Of a stretch of DNA of 64,000 nucleotides, positions 9,518 to 19,413 are shown one piece after another. Below the pieces are notes generated by a model. That model was not told the origin of the DNA, searched no databases, and saw nothing but the letters and a program-made list of their open reading frames with translations. Position numbers and translations under genes: made by a program. Origin of the DNA: Lysinibacillus sp. B2A1 (GTDB lineage: Bacteria; Bacillota; Bacilli; Bacillales_A; Planococcaceae); the NCBI GenBank assembly GCA_002973635.1, contig CP027224.1, forward strand, positions 1,932,501 to 1,996,500. The letters run 5' to 3'. How positions within the stretch are numbered: position 1 is the first letter of the stretch; every line of letters begins with the position of its first letter.

Positions 9518-10711
9518 ATGAAAAATTTATTAGCAAACCGTGTAAAAACTTTAACACCATCTTCAACTTTAGCCATTACTGCAAAAGCTAAAGCGTTAAA
9601 AGAGCAAGGAATTGATGTCATTGGTCTAGGTGCTGGTGAACCAGACTTTAACACACCGCAAAATATTTTAAATGCTGCCATTGACTCAATGGAGAAAGGT
9701 TTTACTAAATATACGCCTGCTGGCGGACTTCCAGTACTTAAGCAAGCGATTATTGATAAATTACAACGCGACAACAACCTTACATACAAGGCTAATGAAA
9801 TCATTGTAGGTGTTGGTGCAAAGCATATTCTCTACACATTGTTCCAAGTTATTTTAAATGAGGGCGATGAGGTCATCATTCCAATCCCTTATTGGGTATC
9901 CTATCCTGAGCAAGTAAAGCTGGCTGGCGGTGTGCCTGTTTACGTTGAAGGTACAAGAGAGCAAGGCTATAAAATTACAGCAGATCAATTAAGAGCTGCC
10001 GTAACAGATAAAACAAAAGCAGTCATCATAAACTCTCCTAGCAATCCATCAGGTATGATTTATTCTCGCGAAGAGCTAGCAGAACTCGCTGCTGTTGCAG
10101 AAGAAAAAGATATTTTAATCGTGTCAGATGAAATTTATGAGAAGCTTGTATACAATGGTATTGAGCATTTTTCAATTGCACAACTTTCCGATGCAGTGAA
10201 AGCACGTACAATCGTTGTAAACGGTGTAGCAAAATCTCACTCTATGACAGGCTGGCGTATCGGGTATGCTGCAGGAGATGCAGACATTATTAAACCAATG
10301 ACTGATCTAGCATCACACTCTACATCTAACGCAACAACAACTGCACAATATGCAACAGTAGAGGCATACAATGGATCACAGGACACAGTAGAAGAAATGC
10401 GCCAAGCTTTCGAAGCTCGTCTTGAGAAAATCTATCCGCAGGTAAGTGCAATTCCTGGCTTCCATGTGTTAAAGCCACAGGGTGCATTCTACTTATTACC
10501 AGACGTAGCAGAAGCTATGGCTCATACTGGCTACGATTCAGTGGATGCATTTGCTGCAGCTATTTTAACAGAAGCAAACGTAGCAGTGATTCCAGGCTCT
10601 GGCTTTGGTGCACCAACTACAATGCGATTATCTTATGCTACATCTTTAGAACTATTAGAAGAGGCAGTCCGCCGTATTGATGCATTTGTCAAATCAAAGT
10701 GGCAAGACTAA
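9518..10711 (+). CDS. aspB: Aspartate aminotransferase
   Basis: This 397-residue class I/II PLP enzyme transfers the amino group between aspartate and 2-oxoglutarate. PLP lysine is K239 in [25 protein letters not shown] (about 172-179) and SDEIYEKL (about 203-210) supply further cofactor contacts. Length and the N-terminal [16 protein letters not shown] are typical of Bacillus AspB. Ribosome binding site GAGGAG, 8 bases before ATG. It precedes asnS by 28 bases, linking aspartate supply with asparaginyl-tRNA synthesis. Confidence 0.96.
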   Translation: MKNLLANRVKTLTPSSTLAITAKAKALKEQGIDVIGLGAGEPDFNTPQNILNAAIDSMEKGFTKYTPAGGLPVLKQAIIDKLQRDNNLTYKANEIIVGVGAKHILYTLFQVILNEGDEVIIPIPYWVSYPEQVKLAGGVPVYVEGTREQGYKITADQLRAAVTDKTKAVIINSPSNPSGMIYSREELAELAAVAEEKDILIVSDEIYEKLVYNGIEHFSIAQLSDAVKARTIVVNGVAKSHSMTGWRIGYAAGDADIIKPMTDLASHSTSNATTTAQYATVEAYNGSQDTVEEMRQAFEARLEKIYPQVSAIPGFHVLKPQGAFYLLPDVAEAMAHTGYDSVDAFAAAILTEANVAVIPGSGFGAPTTMRLSYATSLELLEEAVRRIDAFVKSKWQD

Positions 10712-10739
10712 TCCTTCTAACCAACTTTGGAGGATTTCT

Positions 10740-12035
10740 ATGAAAAAAATTATGATTCAAGATATGCCAAAACATATCGGTGAAACAGTCAAGCTAGGCG
10801 CTTGGTTATCAAACAAACGTTCAAGTGGAAAAATTGCCTTCTTACAATTACGTGATGGCTCTGGCTTTGTACAGGGCGTTGTTGTGAAAGAAGAAGTAGG
10901 TGAAGAAATTTTTGCCGTTGCAAAAGGTATGACACAAGAAACATCAATGTACGTTACGGGAGAGGTTAAAGCAGATGAGCGTTCAAGCTTTGGTTGTGAA
11001 CTAGCTGTAACAGGTATCGAAGTGCTGCATGCGGCAACAGATTTTCCGATTACACCAAAAGAACATGGTCCAGAGTTCTTAATGGATAACCGTCACCTAT
11101 GGCTACGCTCACGTAAGCAGCATGCAATTATGAAAATCCGTAACGAAATTATTCGTGCAACTTACGAGTTTTTCAACAACAACGGCTTTACAAAAATGGA
11201 CCCGCCAATTTTAACTGGATCAGCTCCTGAAGGTACTTCGGAGCTATTCCACACGAAATATTTTGATGAGGACGCATATCTTTCTCAATCTGGTCAGCTC
11301 TATATGGAAGCGGCTGCGATGGCATTAGGAAAGGTCTTCTCATTCGGTCCAACGTTCCGTGCTGAAAAATCAAAAACACGCCGTCATCTAATTGAATTTT
11401 GGATGATTGAGCCAGAAATGGCCTTTGTGGAATTTGAGGAAAATCTTGAGGTGCAGGAACAATACGTGGAACATATCGTGCAATCTGTACTAGCAAACTG
11501 TAAATTAGAACTAGAGCGTCTTGGTCGTGATACGTCAACTCTAGAAAACATAAAAGCACCATTCCCTCGTATCTCTTATGACGATGCGATTAAATTATTA
11601 CATGAGCAAGGATTTAACGATATTGAGTGGGGCGATGATTTCGGTGCACCACATGAAACAGCTATTGCCAATTCATTTGACAAACCTGTATTCATTACTT
11701 GCTATCCGGTAGGTATTAAACCATTCTATATGCAACCACATCCTGATCGTGATGACGTTGTATTATGTGCTGATTTGATCGCACCAGAAGGCTATGGTGA
11801 AATCATCGGTGGTTCTGAGCGTATTCATGACTATGAATTATTAAAATCACGTCTTGAAGAACATAATTTATCATTAGATGCTTATGCTTGGTATTTAGAA
11901 CTACGTAAACAGGGCTCTGTACCACACTCAGGTTTCGGTCTAGGGTTAGAGAGAACCGTGGCATGGATTTCAGGAACAGAGCATATCCGTGAAACTATTC
12001 CGTTCCCACGTTTACTAAACCGTTTATATCCATAA
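10740..12035 (+). CDS. asnS: Asparaginyl-tRNA synthetase
   Basis: The 431-residue class IIb synthetase has an N-terminal OB-fold (about 1-105: [20 protein letters not shown]) and a catalytic core with motif 2 [16 protein letters not shown] and motif 3 [13 protein letters not shown]. The start is the ATG at 10740 behind TTTGGAGGATTTCT; a longer in-frame extension into aspB lacks a ribosome binding site. Length matches AsnRS of Bacillus (about 430). Confidence 0.96.
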   Translation: MKKIMIQDMPKHIGETVKLGAWLSNKRSSGKIAFLQLRDGSGFVQGVVVKEEVGEEIFAVAKGMTQETSMYVTGEVKADERSSFGCELAVTGIEVLHAATDFPITPKEHGPEFLMDNRHLWLRSRKQHAIMKIRNEIIRATYEFFNNNGFTKMDPPILTGSAPEGTSELFHTKYFDEDAYLSQSGQLYMEAAAMALGKVFSFGPTFRAEKSKTRRHLIEFWMIEPEMAFVEFEENLEVQEQYVEHIVQSVLANCKLELERLGRDTSTLENIKAPFPRISYDDAIKLLHEQGFNDIEWGDDFGAPHETAIANSFDKPVFITCYPVGIKPFYMQPHPDRDDVVLCADLIAPEGYGEIIGGSERIHDYELLKSRLEEHNLSLDAYAWYLELRKQGSVPHSGFGLGLERTVAWISGTEHIRETIPFPRLLNRLYP

Positions 12036-12111
12036 ACAATAACTAGTATGATCTTTGTACCTTTCCCTTTCGGTACAGATTAACTACTGCCCGTTAAAGC
12101 GGGACCAATTT

Positions 12112-12144
12112 AAAAGTCGCGTAGGGTATATCTACGCGGCTTTT
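12112..12144 (+). terminator. Terminator between asnS and dnaD
   Basis: AAAAGTCGCGTAG pairs with CTACGCGGCTTTT across a 7-base loop, ending in TTTT. Two weaker hairpins (GTACC/GGTAC at 12057-12076 and CCCG/CGGG at 12090-12103) precede it. Confidence 0.75.
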
Positions 12145-12177
12145 CTACTTACTACCAAAGAAGGAGTCAAATAACAT

Positions 12178-12906
12178 ATGAGCACAAATAATAGCCGACT
12201 CCGCATATGGACTGAACAGCGAATGATTCAAGTTCCCCAGCTCTTTTTTCAGTTTTATAAGGAGTTAAATATGAAGGATGAAGAGGCACTAATCGTTTTC
12301 CATTTACTTGCGTTCCATATCGAGGGCAATGACTTTCCAACACCTGATGATTTAATGAACCGCCTCACAATGCCTGACAATGATATTACTTCTGGTCTAC
12401 AGCGGTTAATGCAAAAAGGCTTCCTTGAAATTACCCGTGATGTTGATGCAAACGGTAAGCTATATGAAAAATATTCGGTTTTTCCACTTTGGGAGCGTAT
12501 TATGCAGCTGATTGAAATGAAAGAGCAGCAAAAATCTGCAACTGCACTTCGACAAGAAGAGGGTGAGATTTTCCGTTTATTTGAAGAGGAAATGGGGCGT
12601 CTTTTATCTCCTTTAGAGCTAGAAAAAATCGGTTCGTGGCTAGATGAGGACAAACATAGTCCAGCGCTCATTAAAGAGGCGCTAAAGGAGGCAGTGTTTG
12701 CGGGGAAGCTAAGTATTCGTTATATTGATCGTATTTTGCTGGAGTGGAAAAAGAAAAATATTACAACACCTCAGGCTGCACAAAAGCAAAGTGAACAGTT
12801 CCGTGAAAAACAAACGATTCATAGACCATCAGTCCGTACATCACAGCAAGGGATGCAGTCGACAAATAAAGTACCATTTTATAATTGGTTAGAAGAGAGA
12901 GAATAG
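12178..12906 (+). CDS. dnaD: DNA replication initiation protein DnaD
   Basis: The 242-residue protein has the winged-helix N-domain of DnaD (about 15-110, QVPQLFFQFYKELNMKDEEALIVFHLL) and the C-terminal DnaB2 domain (about 130-200) with the YIDRILLEWKKKNI helix that binds DNA. DnaD helps load the replicative helicase with DnaB and DnaI at oriC and at stalled forks. It lies between asnS and nth as in Bacillus subtilis. Confidence 0.94.
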   Translation: MSTNNSRLRIWTEQRMIQVPQLFFQFYKELNMKDEEALIVFHLLAFHIEGNDFPTPDDLMNRLTMPDNDITSGLQRLMQKGFLEITRDVDANGKLYEKYSVFPLWERIMQLIEMKEQQKSATALRQEEGEIFRLFEEEMGRLLSPLELEKIGSWLDEDKHSPALIKEALKEAVFAGKLSIRYIDRILLEWKKKNITTPQAAQKQSEQFREKQTIHRPSVRTSQQGMQSTNKVPFYNWLEERE

Positions 12907-12916
12907 GGGGACTAGT

Positions 12917-13579
12917 ATGCTAACAAAAAAACAATGGGAGCATTGTCTAGCTGAAATGGATCGCATGTTTCCTGAGGCACATTGTGAGCTCGTACATGAG
13001 AATCCCTTTGAGCTAACGATAGCCACATTGTTATCTGCACAATGTACTGATGTTCTTGTCAATAAGGTTACGAAAACGTTGTTCCAAAAATATAAGAAGC
13101 CTGAAGATTATCTAACAGTATCCTTAGAGGAATTACAGCAGGATATTCGTTCTATCGGCTTGTATCGAAATAAAGCAAAGAATATTCAAGCTTTATGTCA
13201 GCGCTTGTTAGAGGAATATGAGGGCGAGATACCAGCAAGTCGGGAAGCTTTAGTAACCTTGCCAGGTGTAGGACGTAAAACGGCTAATGTCGTATTGTCG
13301 GTAGCATTCGATATTCCTGCGCTTGCAGTGGATACACATGTTGAGCGAGTGTCCAAGCGATTAGGACTTTGTCGCTGGAAGGATTCGGTGCTTGAGGTGG
13401 AAGAAACGATTATGAAGAAAACACCAATGGACAAGTGGTCGAAAACTCACCATCAGCTCATTTTCTTTGGCCGATATCATTGTAAAGCTCAAAATCCAGG
13501 TTGTCAGGCTTGTCCGTTACTCGGGGATTGTAGGGAAGGACAAAAGCGTTTGAAAAAAAGGCTGGTGAAAGAGGCATGA
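12917..13579 (+). CDS. nth: Endonuclease III
   Basis: The 220-residue DNA glycosylase/AP lyase removes oxidised pyrimidines. The helix-hairpin-helix is LPGVGRKTANVV with the catalytic Lys; the catalytic Asp is in VDTHVERVSKRLG. The C-terminal [4Fe-4S] loop has C-x6-C-x2-C-x5-C (CKAQNPGCQACPLLGDC). It starts 10 bases after dnaD and its stop overlaps the ypoC start. Confidence 0.96.
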   Translation: MLTKKQWEHCLAEMDRMFPEAHCELVHENPFELTIATLLSAQCTDVLVNKVTKTLFQKYKKPEDYLTVSLEELQQDIRSIGLYRNKAKNIQALCQRLLEEYEGEIPASREALVTLPGVGRKTANVVLSVAFDIPALAVDTHVERVSKRLGLCRWKDSVLEVEETIMKKTPMDKWSKTHHQLIFFGRYHCKAQNPGCQACPLLGDCREGQKRLKKRLVKEA

Positions 13580-13902
13580 ATATAGAGGCAATTGCAAAGG
13601 AAAAAGTTGATGCTTGGTTTACAGAGTGGCAAGGGCTAGAAGGCAAAATTCACATAGCCCATGATACAAGAAATGGAGAGGCTAAGGGCTTGATGGAAGC
13701 GGCAATTGTTTTGTTTGACCGTCTAGTGGAAGAGGGTGGAGATGAGATTTTGCCGATAAATGGAGTTGAACGAATAGCCTTTATAAAAGCAAAGCCTGGT
13801 CAATATGCCTGTTACCGTCAGCTAGGTGAATTATTTAAGGAGACAAAAAAACGAGCTGCTCGCTTACGATTGCAGGCTACTAAAACTAATTCGAATGGGT
13901 AA
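13576..13902 (+). CDS. ypoC: YpoC-family protein
   Basis: This 108-residue soluble protein begins at an ATG overlapping the nth stop (ATGA). It occupies the ypoC position of Bacillus between nth and ponA and has the expected size and charged helical character. Function unknown. It ends the dnaD-nth-ypoC operon; after it comes 1.3 kb of repeats. Confidence 0.65.
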   Translation: MNIEAIAKEKVDAWFTEWQGLEGKIHIAHDTRNGEAKGLMEAAIVLFDRLVEEGGDEILPINGVERIAFIKAKPGQYACYRQLGELFKETKKRAARLRLQATKTNSNG

Positions 13903-14002
13903 AGATTTTTGATTAAATCAATTTCGCCTTGGCGTAATTGTAGCTGCCGCTTTTCTTTCGCTACAGATAAACAATGCGTCCAGATTTTGAATTGTGCTCA
14001 GG

Positions 14003-14074
14003 CCTGCACGAGGGACGACACGATGTCGGTCATTTCGGTAATGCCACAGGACGTGGCGTTTTTACCGATGCAGG
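14003..14074 (+). repeat. Hairpin repeat, CACAGGACGTG core, copy 1
   Basis: An outer stem CCTGCA/TGCAGG (14003-14008 and 14069-14074) encloses TCGGTA/TACCGA (14035-14040 and 14063-14068), capped by GCCACAGGACGTGGC. The core CACAGGACGTG is at 14045-14055. Confidence 0.7.
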
Positions 14075-14231
14075 TCAGTTAGCCGTTTTCGCAGGATGCG
14101 AAGATGTTAGGCTAACATCCTTTTTTCATTCCTTTGAAAATCCGTGACATCCGCCAGAGGCTTTGGGCCAACAGTTGTTTTTTGCGCGAAAGCGTAGTGC
14201 TAACGTAGCGTCAGTAGCAAGATGTTGGTCA

Positions 14232-14270
14232 CTCAGTCATTGCCACAGGACGTGACGTTTTTAGACTGAG
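14232..14270 (+). repeat. Hairpin repeat, CACAGGACGTG core, copy 2
   Basis: CTCAGTC (14232-14238) pairs with GACTGAG (14264-14270) and encloses the same core (14244-14254) and T run as copy 1. The stem sequence differs entirely from copy 1 while pairing is kept. Confidence 0.7.
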
Positions 14271-14379
14271 TTCCTCTATTTCAGTAGGTGTTTGGGCCCC
14301 CAATGAAATGGAACCAATACCGCATTCATCTCAGCATCTTTAGAGGAGGGAGTCTTCTACAGAATGAAGATAGATGAAA

Positions 14380-14414
14380 AGCAGAGGAGCATCATTATTG
14401 ATAGCTCCTCTGCT
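14380..14414 (+). repeat. 35-bp direct repeat (hairpin), copy 1
   Basis: A hairpin GCAGAGGAGC/GCTCCTCTGC with an internal 13-base loop, identical over 35 bases to 15195-15229. This copy has no T run after it. Confidence 0.85.
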
Positions 14415-14478
14415 AATAGTGTTGAAAAACTAAATGGTCAAGGGAATCTTTGAGAATACTACTAAGTCAAATGAAGGT

Positions 14479-14605
14479 GATTTCCGTTCCAGGCTACTCG
14501 CTTTCCTGTGGGCGAGCGACGAGCCGCTTCCTACGCTGACGCTCCGTGCAGGGTCTCGTCTGTCTCGCTATCCCACGGGAGTCGAGTAGCCTTGCACTCC
14601 AATCA
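14479..14605 (+). repeat. Palindromic Bacillaceae-type repeat, copy 1
   Basis: Borders GATTTCCGTTCC and CACTCCAATCA enclose a palindrome with AGGCTACTCG (14491-14500) against CGAGTAGCCT (14583-14592). I recall similar GC-richer palindromes between genes in Lysinibacillus and relatives; copy number here can only be counted within the window. Confidence 0.65.
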
Positions 14606-14890
14606 GCAATAGTGTAGAACTTTAAATATTTTCTTCCCTCAAAAGAAAAGTAAAAGCATGTTACTCACCATCATTAAATGGATAAAATAGTGGTACAATT
14701 CTACAGCTGTTAACCTACATTTTATGCATAAAACTACTTTGTAACTTTACATAAAGCCACTTGCTGTCGCTCTGCTTTAGCATAGAAAAATGTTATCAAA
14801 GCTTTTGCACAATTTAGTGATGGCTAAGACTTCAAATTTATCACTATACATTTGTGTGAAATGCCAGAAGAAAATACTATGTGCAGTGGT

Positions 14891-15114
14891 TGATTGGAGT
14901 GTAGACTGAGTGACTCCTCAGGGATTCAGCGTCACAGATGAGACCCTGGAGCGAGCATATTAGGGGAACGAAGGCTAAAAGCATCACGTCCTGTGATAAC
15001 GCCTTCGTGACCAACCTCCTGTTGCCCCAAGCGGCTCATCGGATGCCCCCAGGAAGCTCTGCTCTGCGCGAAAGCGAAGCGTCAGCGGCAAAGCACTCAG
15101 TCGGAACGGAAATC
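14891..15114 (-). repeat. Palindromic Bacillaceae-type repeat, copy 2, inverted
   Basis: The same borders occur in reverse: TGATTGGAGTG (14891-14901) and GGAACGGAAATC (15103-15114). Just inside, ACTGAGTG (14905-14912) pairs with CACTCAGT (15094-15101). The interior differs from copy 1 and contains a third CACAGGACGTG-core hairpin in reverse (14969-15007, stem CGAAGGC/GCCTTCG), as if one repeat had inserted in another. Confidence 0.65.
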
Positions 15115-15194
15115 AACCCCTCGTTTTGAAAAAGGGCTATACTTTTTAAATTGTCACCTTGATTTCATTGACATAATAGTATTTCAACAACATG

Positions 15195-15236
15195 AGCAGA
15201 GGAGCATCATTATTGATAGCTCCTCTGCTTTTTTTA
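15195..15236 (+). terminator. 35-bp hairpin, copy 2, with T run on plus strand
   Basis: Identical to 14380-14414 but followed on the plus strand by seven T. It lies immediately beyond the ponA stop, yet the T run is on the strand opposite to ponA transcription, so it would stop plus-strand transcripts entering ponA rather than ponA itself. Confidence 0.7.
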
Positions 15237-17906
15237 TTCTGTACTATCGTTTTCTTCATTTGGAACGACAGGGTCAGTCGGCGGTGTAGGTGGTTGACCA
15301 CCGTTAGTAGTGCCATCATTGGTGTTGTTGCTACCATCATTGCCACTACTGCCGTTATTACCATTAGGGTTGCCGTTACCATTGTTATTACTATTTCCAT
15401 TACCATTTCCATTGTGATTGCCATTATTACCATTGCCGTTACCTTGATCTGGTGTCGTGGGTTGTTCTAAATCAGGCTCATCCGGAGTTTCAGGCTCAAG
15501 GTTTTCGTCTGGCATACTCGACACTTGGAAGGAGGTTGTACCTGGTTCGCTTCGTGTACCGTCCACAATAGCGACGACAGAGATCGTGTAATTGCCATCC
15601 TCTAAATTGTTTGCAACTGTTAGGCCTTTGCTTTCTGTTGTCCCAAGAGGAATTGTTTCTCCACCTTCTCGTGTAGCAGAGACCTCGAAGGTTGTTGGCA
15701 ATGGCTCGTTTGTTTCAGGATTTAGGATGGCATCATGATCCCAAGAAATATTGATTGATTGAGCGCCTAAATCTAAATTTGCTGAAACATTATAAGGTGT
15801 TGAAAGTTCAGGAGCCTCGTATTCATTTGATACTTCTGTAGGCTCTGTGCCACGAACAAATAGTTCAGTTTGGCGTTTGTTACTTGGTGTGAAATCACTT
15901 GCTAATTTCAGCGGTTTTGAGCCTGCCTCAATTGTAACCTCTACAACAGAACTTGGTTTTTTGAAACGTGGTGTTTCAACATTCGCCGAAATTTCTTTCA
16001 TGATTTGTTTAAATAGATGCTGTGGTAAACGACGTTCATCCCAAGTTGTGATAGGGTCAAAGTGTTTTTCGTAACCACTCCATATGGCGATTGAATAGTT
16101 AGTTGTGTAACCTGCAAACCATGAATCTGGCACACTTGTGCTTGGTAAGTTATATTTATCAAAATCAGCTTTTGAATAGTTAGTTGTACCCGTTTTACCA
16201 GCAATATCTAACCCAGAAACATTGGCAGCAGTACCTGAAGCATCAGGCTTATTGCCAACTACATCTCGTAGCATGTCTGTTACCATGTAAGCCGTGTAAT
16301 CACTCATCGCAACATTAGGCTTTGGTGTGTAGTCCTTTGTTGACTTACCATCCCGGTAAACAATTTTTAAAATTGCATGAGGGTCAGTATAAACACCGTT
16401 ATTTCCAAATGCTGCATAGGAAGCCGCCATTTGGATAGGAGACATGGCAATATCTCCACCACCAATCGCATCGGATTCATAGACGTTTTTCGACTCAATA
16501 CCTAAACGGCCAATGAATTCCTGTGCCTTATCAGGACCAACCTCTTTTAAAGCTTTAACAGCTGGAACGTTTCGGGAAGCATATAATGCCTTACGTGCTG
16601 TCATAGCCCCCATATATTTACCATCCCAGTTTGTAATGGTTTGCTGAGTTCCTGTGTATTTCATAGGTTCATCCACAAGTGTTTGACCTGTTGACCATTT
16701 TAAATATTCAATGGCTGGACCATAATCCAATAATGGCTTCATAGTAGAGCCTGGCTGATTTTGTTTTAGATCGTCTGCATAGTTCCAACCACGATTGCCA
16801 TACTTGCGTCCACCACCAACTGCTTGAATTTGACCAGTTTTTGTATCAACAACAGCTACACCAGATTGAATTTTTTCTGTTGGGAAATTACTATCATCAT
16901 TCATGATGTTTTCAACAATTGATTGAGCGTTTGGATCAAGTGTTGTGTACACCTTAATACCTTCTGCCATTGCAGTACCATCACCATTTTTCTCTAGTTC
17001 ATTTATGACGATATCAAGGAATGCATCATATTTAGAGCCAGCAAATTTTTGACGTGTTGTATCATCGGCTAAACCTGCTTGAACGTCTACTTTTTTTGCT
17101 TCTTCCATTTCAGCTTTTGTAATTTTACCATGTTGATACATTAATCCTAAAACTGTATTACGACGCTTTTCTGCAAGTTCAGGATTTTTTAATGGATCGT
17201 AAGCATTTGGACGCTGTACTAAACCTGCAAGTAATGCTTCTTCATCTAATGTTAAATCTTTTAAATCCTTACCATAGAAATATTGAGCGGCTGTTCCGAA
17301 ACCGTATACACGACCTGACATAAGCATTTTATTAAAGTACATTTCAAAGATTTCTTCTTTTGAATATTTACGCTCTAATTGGAAGGCAAGCCAAGCCTCT
17401 TGTGCTTTACGTTTTAATTTTTTCTCATTTTGTAAAAAAGAGTTCTTCACAACTTGCTGTGTTAAAGTTGAAGCCCCCTGTGATCCAAAGCCGTCGCGGA
17501 AGTTGGCAATAATTGCCCCGCCAAGACGATAAAAATCCATACCATGGTGATCGAAAAAGCGTACATCTTCCGTAGCAAGGATAGCATTAATCATATCCTC
17601 AGGTATATCATCATATTTTATATATTTACGATTTTCTGCACCGATTGTTGCAAATAGATCACCATTTTTATCAAAGAACTCTGAAGAAACAGGATCCTTC
17701 AGTAATTCTTCCTTTAGCTCAGGTGCGCTACTAGCATAAAAAGCGAACATTCCAGCTCCTCCAATAAAACATGCAGCACCTATTGCCAACAGCGTTAAGA
17801 AAATGCGCTTAAACCATAGCTTTCCAGATGATTTGGGCACTTTCTTTTTATTTTTTTGAGCGAGAGCTTTTTGGCGCTCACCGCGTGTTTGACGACGTTC
17901 AGTCAT
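15234..17906 (-). CDS. ponA: Class A penicillin-binding protein 1
   Basis: The 890-residue bifunctional peptidoglycan synthase has a basic cytosolic N-terminus, one transmembrane helix (about 33-55), a glycosyltransferase family 51 domain (about 75-250, catalytic Glu in ATEDVRFFDHHGMD), and a transpeptidase domain with STMK, SRN and KTGT motifs. A fibronectin III-like domain (about 700-790) follows, then a tail of about 80 residues made mostly of Asn, Gly, Pro and Thr. The start codon overlaps the recU stop (ATGA), the conserved recU-ponA coupling. Confidence 0.95.
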   Translation of the reverse strand: MTERRQTRGERQKALAQKNKKKVPKSSGKLWFKRIFLTLLAIGAACFIGGAGMFAFYASSAPELKEELLKDPVSSEFFDKNGDLFATIGAENRKYIKYDDIPEDMINAILATEDVRFFDHHGMDFYRLGGAIIANFRDGFGSQGASTLTQQVVKNSFLQNEKKLKRKAQEAWLAFQLERKYSKEEIFEMYFNKMLMSGRVYGFGTAAQYFYGKDLKDLTLDEEALLAGLVQRPNAYDPLKNPELAEKRRNTVLGLMYQHGKITKAEMEEAKKVDVQAGLADDTTRQKFAGSKYDAFLDIVINELEKNGDGTAMAEGIKVYTTLDPNAQSIVENIMNDDSNFPTEKIQSGVAVVDTKTGQIQAVGGGRKYGNRGWNYADDLKQNQPGSTMKPLLDYGPAIEYLKWSTGQTLVDEPMKYTGTQQTITNWDGKYMGAMTARKALYASRNVPAVKALKEVGPDKAQEFIGRLGIESKNVYESDAIGGGDIAMSPIQMAASYAAFGNNGVYTDPHAILKIVYRDGKSTKDYTPKPNVAMSDYTAYMVTDMLRDVVGNKPDASGTAANVSGLDIAGKTGTTNYSKADFDKYNLPSTSVPDSWFAGYTTNYSIAIWSGYEKHFDPITTWDERRLPQHLFKQIMKEISANVETPRFKKPSSVVEVTIEAGSKPLKLASDFTPSNKRQTELFVRGTEPTEVSNEYEAPELSTPYNVSANLDLGAQSINISWDHDAILNPETNEPLPTTFEVSATREGGETIPLGTTESKGLTVANNLEDGNYTISVVAIVDGTRSEPGTTSFQVSSMPDENLEPETPDEPDLEQPTTPDQGNGNGNNGNHNGNGNGNSNNNGNGNPNGNNGSSGNDGSNNTNDGTTNGGQPPTPPTDPVVPNEENDSTE

Positions 17907-18553
17907 TCTACAATCTCCTCACTTTCAGAACCATGGCTTTTTGCTTCAATGAGCTGCTGGATAATCGGTAAAAAGTCGATACGTGGATAATAGCTTGTAG
18001 GAATTTCGAAAGCTTCTCTTTCAATCGTTGAAAAAGGTATCGATTTACGCTCACCATTCTCCATTGCTTGCCAGGCCTTTTGTAAAACTTCATATGGCAC
18101 AATAAAATATCGTTCAAAAGCTGAAAAACGAACGATAATAAAAGCCACACCATTTTGTTCCGTCACTTGCTGCATATGAGTCATTTGATGTAAGTGTATA
18201 TTTTTTAAAGGAAAACTTGTTTTGGAAGCTGTCTCTTTTGCATCAAAATCAATATAAAGCCCTTTCCAAACACCATTATAATCTGTTGTTGAAGGTGTTC
18301 GGAAGTATGCTTCGCGAATTACTGCAGCACTTCGTGATGGATACTCTACTTTGACGATTTGTACGGGAACAGGTTTCTTATGAATGATAGCAAGTCGTCT
18401 TTTTAAATAATAGTCGTTTGCTTCATTGATTTCATCTTCTAGTGTTTTCCCTCGATTACTAAAAGAAATTTCTTTGTTATCATCCTTCTTTGACCCATTT
18501 TGAATTGCTTGATTTGGGGTATACAATTTCCCATTTGGATAACGAATTGTCAT
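17903..18553 (-). CDS. recU: Holliday junction resolvase RecU
   Basis: The 216-residue RecU fold is shown by the central segment GVWKGLYIDFDAKET, containing the catalytic D-x-K of the restriction-endonuclease-like core, and by PSRSAAVIREAYF. It cleaves four-way junctions during recombination and chromosome segregation. The start ATG at 18553 lies behind AGAGGGTGA. It is translationally coupled to ponA. Confidence 0.95.
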   Translation of the reverse strand: MTIRYPNGKLYTPNQAIQNGSKKDDNKEISFSNRGKTLEDEINEANDYYLKRRLAIIHKKPVPVQIVKVEYPSRSAAVIREAYFRTPSTTDYNGVWKGLYIDFDAKETASKTSFPLKNIHLHQMTHMQQVTEQNGVAFIIVRFSAFERYFIVPYEVLQKAWQAMENGERKSIPFSTIEREAFEIPTSYYPRIDFLPIIQQLIEAKSHGSESEEIVE

Positions 18554-18966
18554 TTAGTTCACCCTCTATAATACTGCTACTATATACACTAGTTTACCAT
18601 GATTCAGTAGCAGTTCTCCACCTCTGGCTCGTTCAAACCATAGCAGAAATCATACGACAAGAATCAATCAATATAGTACACTTTCCGCCTTCTAAAGTCG
18701 AAAAGTTGTCAAAAAAAGGGCTGTGCTTTCTACTCAAAATGCCAAAAAAACAGATAAAGTTTTCAAGCAATTCAGTAGTAAATTTGTCCTTTCTATTCGC
18801 CCCAATCTAGCTAGAAGATTATTCGGACAGCATAGCCATAAAGATGTTTTAATAAAAAAATATCGAAATTCTTCTTCTTTCAGCTAACTTACGCTTTTTT
18901 TGTCACGCATGAAGGTAATTTTATACATGCGGGGAAATACATAAGTAAAGCAAAGGAGGCGTTGTA
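18554..18966. other. Divergent intergenic region recU / small gene
   Basis: About 410 AT-rich bases separate recU (-) from the plus-strand yppE/mrfA group. Apart from the ribosome binding site GGAGG (18955-18959), I see no gene, strong promoter or hairpin. Confidence 0.5.
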
Positions 18967-19161
18967 TTGAATAAGTTAGAACAATTAGTTGCGCAGTTGG
19001 ATCTGGTCAATCAATTACTTATAACAAGAGTGTCTTTGGAAAGCAATGCGCATAGCATGCATTTTTTTATGCAACTTGAAGCTGTTAGCCAGAAAGTAAG
19101 CTTAGCAGAAAAGAACTGGCAAGTAAAGAATGCTTGTTCGCCTATAAGTAGTGAAAAATGA
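18967..19161 (+). CDS. Small hypothetical protein, TTG start
   Basis: A 64-residue frame starts at TTG, 7 bases after a strong AAAGGAGG. The product is largely helical (MNKLEQLVAQLDLVNQLLI) with no membrane segment. It stands where Bacillus subtilis carries small ypp genes between recU and yprA, but I do not recognise the family. Confidence 0.55.
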   Translation: MNKLEQLVAQLDLVNQLLITRVSLESNAHSMHFFMQLEAVSQKVSLAEKNWQVKNACSPISSEK

Positions 19162-19413
19162 TGGACTTTGGTACACTTATCTCATATGCAAAGTAACTCC
19201 CTCAATATGAGTATTTTAAATACAATATTTACCATTTTCTGTACTTGTAAAGCAAGAGGTGAGAGAGACATGCTATTATTATAAACAACTTGCTTGTCAT
19301 GTATCATAGTTGAGATTTTCGATGTCAGTACTACCATACATGCTGAAGAAAAGTTTTTAAGTTCAAACAAGCAAGATTTATAATTGTTGTAATGAATGAG
19401 ATGAGGTGCGAAA

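Larger units (their letters stand above)
13903..15194. repeat. Non-coding mosaic of palindromic repeats
   Basis: This stretch between ypoC and ponA has no convincing gene. It is a patchwork of short palindromes detailed separately: three hairpins sharing the core CACAGGACGTG, two inverted copies of a longer palindromic element with common borders, and two copies of a 35-bp terminator-like hairpin. A module around GCGCGAAAGCG also occurs twice (about 14186 and 15066). Local G+C is clearly above the neighbouring genes. Confidence 0.7.

Noticed and set aside
12036..12144. Possible T-box or other riboswitch between asnS and dnaD
   Set aside because: Three hairpins are present but the T-box AGGGTGGNACCGCG bulge motif is not, and dnaD is not a T-box target. 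The last hairpin is a normal terminator.
15195..15236. Hairpin as the ponA terminator
   Set aside because: The T run is on the plus strand, before the hairpin in the direction of ponA transcription.
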